From Gemmatimonadota bacterium (lineage in GTDB: Bacteria; GCA-2686955), in the NCBI GenBank assembly GCA_002686955.1, contig NYZA01000150.1:1-15634 (forward strand): a stretch of 15,634 bases of DNA. The letters run 5' to 3'. Both the position numbers and the translations under genes were made by a program. Position 1 is the stretch's first letter. Each line of letters begins with the position of its first letter. A model generated the notes under the pieces. It had not been told where the DNA came from. It did not search any database and saw only the letters and a program-made list of their open reading frames with translations. Of this stretch, positions 9,374 to 15,401 are shown in pieces.

Positions 9374-9952
9374 ATGGGCGACCTTTTCTGGATCCTGATC
9401 TCCGCCATGGTGGTGAACAACTTCACGCTTTCTCTCTTTCTTGGTCTGTGCCCCTTCATGGGCGTTTCGTCCAGAATCGAAACCGCCTTGCGCATGGGCA
9501 TGGCCAATATCTTCGTGCTGACGATCACCTCGATCTGTGCGTGGTTCCTGAACACTTTCATTCTCGTTCACGCGCCCTATTTGCGGTTGATCTCCTTCAT
9601 CGTGGTCATCGCGTCGCTCGTTCAGATCGTCGAGATGATCATCAAGAAAGCCAGCCCCACGCTTTTTCGCCAGCTCGGTATCTACTTGCCGCTCATTACG
9701 ACGAATTGCGCGATTCTCGGCCTGGCGATCTTCCAGACGAATCGCGGATACGGTCTCTTTCAGGGGCTCTCGTTCGCGATCGGCGCCGGGCTCGGGCTTA
9801 CGCTGGCACTGGTGTTGATGGCATCGATTCGTGAGACGACCGAGCTGGCCGACGTACCGGATCTGGCCAAAGGCACCGCGCTCACCATGATCATCGCCGG
9901 CAGCCTGTCGCTGGCATTCATGGGCTTCGCCGGGCTGATGAGCTCCTCATGA
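9374..9952 (+). CDS. rnfA: RnfA, membrane subunit of the Rnf complex
   Basis: RnfA is the partner of RnfE and homologous to NqrE. The 192-aa product has six predicted helices and the family signatures NNFTLSLFLGLCPFMGVS and PLITTNCAILGLAIF, which carry the two Cys that complete the shared Fe/[2Fe-2S] site. The segment LVLMASIRETTELADVP is also typical. The ATG follows the rnfE TAG with no gap. The TGA overlaps an ATG at 9949 that opens the small NqrM-like frame. The length matches the family. Confidence 0.97.
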   Translation: MGDLFWILISAMVVNNFTLSLFLGLCPFMGVSSRIETALRMGMANIFVLTITSICAWFLNTFILVHAPYLRLISFIVVIASLVQIVEMIIKKASPTLFRQLGIYLPLITTNCAILGLAIFQTNRGYGLFQGLSFAIGAGLGLTLALVLMASIRETTELADVPDLAKGTALTMIIAGSLSLAFMGFAGLMSSS

Positions 9953-10092
9953 TGGAATTCGTATCGATCGCGTTCCTGGTGTTGATCTGCGTGGTGTATG
10001 GACTCCTCGCGCGAAAGCGCGTACGATGCGCATCTGCGATCGCCGGGGGGAGTTCGGAATGTGCGTCGTGCGATCGAGCCCACGAGGTATGA
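9949..10092 (+). CDS. Small membrane Cys-cluster protein, NqrM-like maturation factor
   Basis: A 47-aa frame begins at ATG 9949, overlapping the rnfA stop (ATGATG), and ends at TGA 10090-10092. It encodes one transmembrane helix (about residues 4-21), then basic ARKRVR, then a short soluble tail with C27, C38, C41 and H45 (SSECASCDRAHEV). This layout (one N-terminal helix, positively charged boundary, Cys cluster of about 20 residues) is that of NqrM (DUF539). NqrM helps insert the iron centre between NqrD and NqrE. RnfE and RnfA are the homologues of those subunits, and the position between rnfA and apbE fits a maturation role in the membrane. Usual NqrM proteins have four Cys and more residues, so a diverged or shortened Rnf version is inferred. 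ATG 9952 is an alternative start. Confidence 0.65.
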   Translation: MMEFVSIAFLVLICVVYGLLARKRVRCASAIAGGSSECASCDRAHEV

Positions 10093-10105
10093 GAGGAATG
10101 AAGAG

Positions 10106-11062
10106 ATGAACTCCTGGTCCAGGCGCGAGGTGCTCACATTGGGCGCCGGTGTGTTTGCTGTCGCCGCCTTGCCGATCGTAAGGGCGCGTCGAAGCGCGCT
10201 ACTCGTGCGACGTGCGGTGCCGGTCATGGGAACGATCGGGGAGATCGTAGTCGTGAGCGACGATGAATCGGCGGCGCGGGAGTCGATCGATCGTGCCGTC
10301 GAACGACTGCATTTCGTGGACCGTACCATGACCCGTTTCGATGCCAGCTCCGAGGTCGGTCGCGCGAATGCCCGCGCGGCGCAGCACCCGGTGCGCGTCG
10401 GCCGCCAAACGGCGAGGGTGATCGCAGAAGCACTGCGATGGGCGCGAAGCACCGATGGAGCGTTCGATCCTTGTCTGGGTAGGGCCAGCGAGCTTTGGGA
10501 CGTGACCCGGCGCGATGCTCCTCCGGCTCGCGCGGAGTGGGCCCGTTTGGCGGGGAGACGTCTCTACGAGGGGTTGACCCAGGAGGAAGATCGAATCGCA
10601 TTCGCGGACGGCGATGTTGCGATCGACTTGGGGGGCATCGCCAAGGGGTTCGCGGTCGATCTCGCGGCGGATGCGCTCTCCGAAGACGGTTTGGACCGCG
10701 TGCTCGTCAATGTTGGGGGCGATCTGGTCGCCAGAGGTCTGTCACAAGACGGAGATCCTTGGTTGGTCGGTGTTCGCTCCCCTTCCGACCCCTCCCGGAT
10801 TGCACATAAGATCTCGATCCACGACGAAGCAGTCGCCACCTCTGGAGACTACGAGAAGTATTTCGATTTCGGCGGTCGCCGCTACCACCATCTGATCGAC
10901 CCAGCGACCGCGGCGCCCCGTATCGCCGAAGATCACAGCGTAACGGTCGTGGCGGCGCGCTGCATGAGTGCCGACGCGGCGGCCACGGCGCTCTTCGGTC
11001 GTACCGAAGACTCGATGCTCGAGAAGATCAGGGCACACGATCCTTCCCTCAGGGTAGGCTAA
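10106..11062 (+). CDS. apbE: ApbE family FAD:protein FMN transferase
   Basis: ApbE attaches FMN covalently to Thr in proteins such as RnfD and RnfG, acting in the periplasm with FAD and Mg2+. The 318-aa product has a Tat-type N-terminus (SRREVLTLGAGVFAVAALP). It carries the family motifs VPVMGTIGEI, STDGAFDPCLG, AIDLGGIAKGFAVD, LVNVGGDLVARG, ATSGDYEKYF, YHHLIDPATAAP and VTVVAARCMSADAAAT. The usual DPxTG reads DPATA here, a small deviation. ATG 10106 follows GAGAGGA at 10091-10097 by eight bases; frames extending upstream run through the NqrM-like gene and are not used. Its place right behind rnfA fits its role, since both flavinylated Rnf subunits are encoded just upstream. Confidence 0.94.
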   Translation: MNSWSRREVLTLGAGVFAVAALPIVRARRSALLVRRAVPVMGTIGEIVVVSDDESAARESIDRAVERLHFVDRTMTRFDASSEVGRANARAAQHPVRVGRQTARVIAEALRWARSTDGAFDPCLGRASELWDVTRRDAPPARAEWARLAGRRLYEGLTQEEDRIAFADGDVAIDLGGIAKGFAVDLAADALSEDGLDRVLVNVGGDLVARGLSQDGDPWLVGVRSPSDPSRIAHKISIHDEAVATSGDYEKYFDFGGRRYHHLIDPATAAPRIAEDHSVTVVAARCMSADAAATALFGRTEDSMLEKIRAHDPSLRVG

Positions 11063-11096
11063 CCCAAGACGATCCGACCGCCTGAAAGGAACTACG

Positions 11097-11615
11097 ATGA
11101 CGCGAAGACACCGATTCCTCGATTACATGGTTTGGGTTTATGGCCTCTCATGGGTGTTCTGCGCTTCCGCTTTGGCCGAGAACGGAAAGATGTACGGTGA
11201 TGGGATCGGGGAGGGAGCATCGGTCGCGATTTCGAAGCTGTACGATGCACCCGATGAGCACTTGGGCAAGGCGGTTCAGATCGCGGGACGAGTCGTAAAG
11301 GTCTGCCAGCATCGCGGTTGCTGGATCGAGATTGCATCGGACCGAGAGTTCGAGAGCATGATCGTGAAGGTCGAGGACGGCGTCATCACCTTTCCAGTGG
11401 ACGCGACCGGCAAGTGGGCGATCGCCGAGGGGGTGTTCTCGAAGACGGTGCTCGATATGGAGCAGACCTTGAAACACGAGGAACACCAGTGCGCCGAGGA
11501 GGGCCGTGAGTTCGACCCGTCGACGGTGACCGAGGCGAAAGTCCTCTATCGGATCAAGGGCACCGGTGCGCTCATCGATGACAAGACGCAGGCGCCGAAG
11601 GCTGCGGACTCCTGA
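11097..11615 (+). CDS. Secreted DUF4920-like protein
   Basis: The 172-aa product has a basic start and hydrophobic stretch ending near ASALAEN, consistent with a signal peptide. The mature part resembles the DUF4920 family: an opening YGDGI, GKAVQIAGRVVKVC, the Cys pair VCQHRGCWIEIA, a core FPVDATGKWAIAEGVF, and a C-terminal strand with YRIKGTGALI. The family has no established function; the VCxxxGCW pair may bind metal or form a disulfide, which is inference. ATG 11097 follows GAAAGGA (11084-11090) by six bases. It lies 34 bases after apbE, with no obvious terminator between, and 14 bases before the PepSY-type gene, so the two probably work together in the envelope. Confidence 0.75.
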   Translation: MTRRHRFLDYMVWVYGLSWVFCASALAENGKMYGDGIGEGASVAISKLYDAPDEHLGKAVQIAGRVVKVCQHRGCWIEIASDREFESMIVKVEDGVITFPVDATGKWAIAEGVFSKTVLDMEQTLKHEEHQCAEEGREFDPSTVTEAKVLYRIKGTGALIDDKTQAPKAADS

Positions 11616-11629
11616 GCGGCTCGACCGGC

Positions 11630-12208
11630 GTGGAGCCGCGACTCGCGGGTCGGACCCGACGATTCAAGTGGCGCCGGTGGAACAACATCGTCCACCGCGA
11701 TATGGGCTATTTATGTGTGGCCCTCACGCTGGTGTATGCGATCTCCGGGGTGGCGGTGAACCATGTTGGCGACTGGAATCCCAGCTACAAGATCGAGCGA
11801 GAGGAACGCGGATTCGAAGCGATCGAAGTCGCCGATCGGGACCGGATGGTCCGACAACTCGTCGAGAGATTGGATCTGCCGCCGGAGCCGATCGACTCTT
11901 TCCGCCCTTCACCCCAGGTGGTCGAGATTTTCTACGAGGGCTTTTCTGTCAGGGCAAACGCCACAAAGGGCGAGGCGGTGATAGAACGGCGCGCGGAGAG
12001 GACTTTTTTCTACGAGCTGAATCTGCTTCATCTGAACGTGCCCAAGGGCGCGTGGACCCTCATCGCGGATCTCTACGCAGTCATGCTCGCCCTCTTGGCG
12101 ATTACCGGGATCTTCGTCCTCAAGGGCTCCAAAGGCCTGGCCGGACGCGGAAAATGGTGGATCGCTCTCGGGTTCGTGGTGCCGCTGCTGGGGATCTTCT
12201 TTTCGTAG
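11630..12208 (+). CDS. PepSY-associated transmembrane protein
   Basis: The 192-aa membrane protein opens with a basic segment and NNIVHRDMGYL, then a helix with ALTLVYAISGVAVNHVGDWNP. A soluble periplasmic-type region of about 100 residues follows (VVEIFYEGFSVRANATKGE). Two closely spaced C-terminal helices complete it (LYAVMLALLAITGIFVLKG and WWIALGFVVPLLGIFF). This is the layout of PepSY_TM-like proteins. Those with conserved His in helix ends are suspected of binding haem or acting in reductase systems, but the role here is unproven. GTG 11630 is taken as the start because ATG 11703 would cut off the conserved HRD segment; no clear Shine-Dalgarno sequence is seen. The neighbouring DUF4920-like gene may be a partner. 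Confidence 0.75.
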   Translation: MEPRLAGRTRRFKWRRWNNIVHRDMGYLCVALTLVYAISGVAVNHVGDWNPSYKIEREERGFEAIEVADRDRMVRQLVERLDLPPEPIDSFRPSPQVVEIFYEGFSVRANATKGEAVIERRAERTFFYELNLLHLNVPKGAWTLIADLYAVMLALLAITGIFVLKGSKGLAGRGKWWIALGFVVPLLGIFFS

Positions 12209-12233
12209 ACGCCGATCGGCATCTGAAGAACAG

Positions 12234-12520
12234 ATGAATGCACTGACCCACTCGAAGCTCTCTCACGAGACCGACAAGAAATGGGGGCTCGATTCGGCGA
12301 AGGTCCACGCCGACGACCGTCGGGAGAAGATGGTGGATGTCTGCCTGAGCTGTCACCAGGACACCTTCGTGCGGAACTTCTTCGTGCAGTATGAAGGGCT
12401 GATCGATCTCTACGAGGAGAAGTACGCGAAGCCTGGAGAGATGCTCTACAAGGCGACGGCGAAGGTGCTGAAGACCGATCCCTCGTACGCCAAGTTCTCT
12501 CATCCGATCGACTTGGACCT
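12234..12520 (+). pseudogene. Fragment of an HAO-like multihaem cytochrome c
   Basis: The frame encodes about 95 residues resembling an internal C-terminal segment of hydroxylamine-oxidoreductase-like octahaem cytochromes: MNALTHSKLSHETD, then REKMVDVCLSCHQ with one CxxCH haem site. FVRNFFVQYEGLIDLYEEK, YAKPG and FSHPIDLD follow. In the family this region follows several haem motifs and continues into WHHxGRxA(R/K)xG and DYxQWHG segments, none of which is present. There is no signal peptide, so haem could not be attached in the periplasm. The resemblance stops near 12518 and a different cytochrome begins at 12521 in another frame; the original frame runs on without meaning to 12707. I read this as the remnant of a gene cut at both ends. 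A single-base error joining one larger cytochrome is the alternative. Confidence 0.6.
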
Positions 12521-13216
12521 TGCATGGACTGCCACGGCGATCAGGAAACGAATCCTACACCCCGATTCCTGGAAGAGGAGCACGAGACGCCTTTGGAGTG
12601 GGAGGATCACGAGGGCAACACCCAATTCGTGCAGTTCGGGGAGCTTGTCTCGTTTCGAGATCTCTTGGGTCGCGGCGAGCTGGAAGGCAGCCGCCGCCGA
12701 AACTTGATCAAGATCGGTGAACGTCTCCGGGCGGCCCGGTACATGGAGGAGCAGGGGCTCAGCGAATCCGATTCGATCCATGTGTTGACCCACGGAGGCG
12801 CGAATCTCTGGTGTCTCGATTGCCACAGCCCCGACGATCGAAACAGCCTGCACAAGCTCAACGGCGAGCTTCTCAGCTTCGACGAGAGCCACCTGCTCTG
12901 CGGCCAGTGTCACGGGCCGGAGTTCACCGACTGGGAGCACGGCGTTCATGGCCGGACCAACGGTTACTGGAACCGGGCGATGGACACCGAAAGGATCAGC
13001 AAGCGTCTTCTATGCATCCAATGCCATGTTCCGCACGCCCCTCGGTTTCAGGGAACGACACCCGAGCCGGCGCCCGTGACCAGGCTCGACAACATCTCCC
13101 ACCCTGATCATGGGTCGGAGCACGGCACGCATCGAGGAGAGCGGGACGATCTGGGGCCCCATGATTGGCTCGGGACGGAGTTGCCGGAGCATCCGGATGA
13201 AGGGGCGGCGCCATGA
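12521..13216 (+). pseudogene. Tetrahaem cytochrome c, N-terminus missing
   Basis: About 231 residues contain four CxxCH haem sites: CMDCH at the very start, CLDCH, CGQCH and CIQCH. They sit in a context typical of periplasmic electron-transfer cytochromes encoded beside NrfD-type modules (ANLWCLDCHSPDDRN, LLCGQCHGPEFTDWEHGVHG, LLCIQCHVPHAPRFQG). No export signal is present. The only ATG near the beginning (12524) falls inside the first haem motif, between its two Cys, so the natural N-terminus is lost or displaced into another frame. Its stop overlaps the ATG of the ferredoxin gene (13213), so it was once part of that operon. It would have carried electrons between the ferredoxin/NrfD module and periplasmic partners. 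If the upstream fragment were joined by a one-base correction near 12519, a fused five-haem protein would result. Confidence 0.7.
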
Positions 13217-14160
13217 GGCCAATGGACGAGAAGAACCGCGCTCGGCCAGGCGAAGGTCCACGGGTCGATCGCCTTGGATTCCTCAAGACGGTCGCCGCGA
13301 CCGCGGGTGCGAGCTGCGTACCCCTACTCTCATCCGACGCGGCGGCGTTCTCATGGAGCGAGTTCCTGCAGAAGCATTTCTATGAGATGTCGAAGGAGGA
13401 GCTAGACCAAACGATCCTCCGGCTCGAGAAGGAGTACAGGGAGCAGTTCAACAAAGAGAGCTTCAAAGTCGCCGTGACCCCGGCCATTCCTGGCGTGCGC
13501 TTCGCCTACGCACTCAACCTTTCGAAATGCATCGGCTGCCGGCGCTGCGCATCCGCCTGCGTCACCGAGAACAACCGGCACCGGGGGGACGAGAAACGGG
13601 AAGATCGGATCGAGTACATCCGGGTGCTCGAGATGGAAAAAGGGTCGCTCGATCTCGAGAAATCGGAGCACTACTACGAGCACGATGTTCCGGCGGAGGG
13701 CAATTTCTACATGCCGGTGCAGTGCCATCACTGCAATGATGCCCCGTGAACGAAGGTCTGTCCCGTGGAGGCGACCTGGCAGGAGCCGGACGGTATTGTC
13801 GTCGTGGACTACAACTGGTGCATCGGCTGTCGCTACTGCCAGGCCGCCTGTCCGTACTGGGCACGACGCTTCAACTTCACGCGCCCCCGTCTTCCGGAAG
13901 ATGAAGTCAACACCGAGACACACTATTTGGGGAATCGGCCTCGATCGAAGGGGGTGATGGAGAAGTGTACCTTCTGCATCCAGCGCACTCGGAAAGGGCT
14001 GAACCCCGCATGCCTCGAGATCTGCCCGACAGGGAGCAGGGAATTCGGGAACATCTTGAATCCGGATAGCGAGATTCGCTACATCATTGATAACAAGCGT
14101 GTCTTTGTCTTGAAAGAAGCGCTCGGCACCACCCCCAGCTTCTACTACTTCTTCGACTGA
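13213..14160 (+). CDS. DsrO/HybA-like four-cluster ferredoxin with in-frame UGA (putative selenoprotein)
   Basis: Read through one TGA (13747-13749), this is a 315-residue periplasmic-type ferredoxin that carries electrons between a cytochrome or catalytic subunit and the NrfD membrane subunit. Clusters: C106/109/112/116 (CIGCRRCASAC), C171/174/X179/C183 (CHHCNDAP-X-TKVCP), C203/206/209/213 (CIGCRYCQAAC) and CTFCIQR with CLEICP. Residue X179, encoded by TGA, is where the family has a ligand Cys in C-x2-C-x4-C-x3-C. Both halves share the same frame, and similarity continues without a break or indel. Reading TGA as selenocysteine restores the protein; a TGY-to-TGA nonsense mutation is the main alternative. 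The N-terminus looks like a Tat signal, but the RR motif reads DRLGFLK. ATG 13213 overlaps the cytochrome stop; ATG 13222 is also possible. Confidence 0.8.
13754..13777 (+). promoter_or_regulatory. Candidate bacterial SECIS hairpin
   Basis: Four bases after the in-frame TGA, AGGUC (13754-13758) pairs perfectly with GACCU (13773-13777). U13759 is then bulged, G13760-C13772, U13761-G13771 and C13762-G13770 can pair, and the loop CCGUGGA carries GU at 13765-13766. In the E. coli fdhF SECIS, SelB recognises a bulged U and a GU six bases further on in the loop; here the bulge-to-G spacing is also six. The element sits about four bases nearer to the UGA than in fdhF, and the loop begins 13 bases after the UGA, slightly closer than commonly described. 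The upper stem includes a wobble pair, so this is a candidate only. Confidence 0.45.
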
Positions 14161-14171
14161 GGACTCCGATC

Positions 14172-15401
14172 GTGGCCGAGCATATTCGTACCTATCCTCG
14201 CTTTCTGGCCGCAGCTCTCAGATCGATGGTCTCCGGCTCCGCCGGCTACTACGCATGGCTGGCGGCCTTGAGCATCGTGATTCTCGGGGGAGTTTGGGGC
14301 TACTCGCAGCAGATCGGGACCGGACTCGCCGTCACCGGCATGACCGACCAGGTCTCGTGGGGGATCTACATCGCGAACTTCACCTTTCTCGTCGGTGTGG
14401 CGGCCGCGGCGGTGATGATGGTGATCCCCGGCTACCTCTACGACATCAAAGCGGTGAAGGGCGGCGTACTGATCGGCGAAATGGTCGCGATCGGGGCGAT
14501 CGTCATGTGTCTGCTCTTCGTCGTTGTAGATTTGGGGCGACCCGATCGCATGTGGCATCTGATTCCCGGTATCGGACGCTTCCACTTCCCGATATCGATG
14601 CTCAGCTGGGACGTGTTGGTCCTCAACGGCTATCTGCTACTGAATCTGCACATCCCCGGTTACACGCTTTATCAGCGCTATCTCGGGCGGAGCCTGGAAC
14701 CCAAGTTCTACATGCCCTTTGTCTACCTCTCGGTGGCCTGGGCGATCAGCATCCACACCGTCACGGCGTTCCTCTACAACGGGTTGGTCGGTAGACCGTT
14801 CTGGAATACCGCAATCTTGGCGCCCAGATTCATCGCGAGCGCTTTCACCGCGGGCCCGGCCTTCATCATTCTCGTTCTGCACGTCGTCAGACGCTTCACC
14901 GATTTCGATGTGAAGGAGGAAATGATCCGCTTCCTGCGCATGGTCGTGCTCGTCTGCGGCGTGATCAATCTCTTCCTTCTCGGTTCGGATGTCTTCACGG
15001 AGTTCTATTCCGACAGCGCCCACGGAGTGAGCGCGCGCTACCTCTATTTCGGACTCGAGGGGTACAACGCACTGGTCGGTTGGATCTGGTGCTCGATCAC
15101 CATGAACATCGCCGCGATACTGATGCTCCTCACCCGCAGATTCGAGGAGCGCGGCATCGTGCTCGAGAATCTTCCGCTCGTACTTCTGATCGTCGCGATC
15201 TGGATCGAAAAAGGGATGGGACTGATCGTGCCGGGCTTCATTCCCACCCCTCTCAGCGAGGTCTTCGAGTATCAGCCGAGCGTGATCGAGACCCTGGTGA
15301 GTCTCGCGATTTGGGCCTTCGGCCTTCTCGTGATGACCCTTTTGATCAAGTTCGCCACCGATGTCGAAGGCGGACGCGTGTCGGCGTCGAAGCGGTTCTG
15401 A
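14172..15401 (+). CDS. NrfD/PsrC/DsrP-type quinone-interacting membrane protein
   Basis: The 409-aa product is a polytopic membrane protein with about ten hydrophobic helices, of the NrfD family. It exchanges electrons between menaquinone/menaquinol and a periplasmic ferredoxin partner. Family-type segments include MTDQVSWGIYIANFTFLVGVAAAAVMM in the early helices, VVDLGRPDRMWHLIP, HFPISMLSWDV, and AWAISIHTVTAFLYNGLVGRPFWNTA before APRFIASAFTAGPA. The length is close to DsrP-like and longer NrfD proteins. GTG 14172 is preceded by GAGGA (14159-14163) with an eight-base spacer and starts 11 bases after the ferredoxin stop, so the two are probably co-transcribed. No molybdopterin or other catalytic subunit lies next to it in the window. 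The frame is intact, unlike the upstream cytochrome. Confidence 0.9.
   Translation: MAEHIRTYPRFLAAALRSMVSGSAGYYAWLAALSIVILGGVWGYSQQIGTGLAVTGMTDQVSWGIYIANFTFLVGVAAAAVMMVIPGYLYDIKAVKGGVLIGEMVAIGAIVMCLLFVVVDLGRPDRMWHLIPGIGRFHFPISMLSWDVLVLNGYLLLNLHIPGYTLYQRYLGRSLEPKFYMPFVYLSVAWAISIHTVTAFLYNGLVGRPFWNTAILAPRFIASAFTAGPAFIILVLHVVRRFTDFDVKEEMIRFLRMVVLVCGVINLFLLGSDVFTEFYSDSAHGVSARYLYFGLEGYNALVGWIWCSITMNIAAILMLLTRRFEERGIVLENLPLVLLIVAIWIEKGMGLIVPGFIPTPLSEVFEYQPSVIETLVSLAIWAFGLLVMTLLIKFATDVEGGRVSASKRF

Noticed and set aside
11566-12237. Alternative frame across the PepSY-type gene
   Set aside because: Basic, low-complexity translation; the overlapping frame 11630-12208 has the membrane protein pattern.
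12519-12523. Programmed -1 frameshift joining the cytochrome fragments
   Set aside because: The bases do not form a recognised slippery heptamer, and the two sides look like different cytochrome families.
13747-13749. TGA read as tryptophan (altered genetic code)
   Set aside because: The expected residue is a cluster-ligand Cys, not Trp, and other genes here end with TGA at the proper place (for example 887-889, 9950-9952, 15399-15401).
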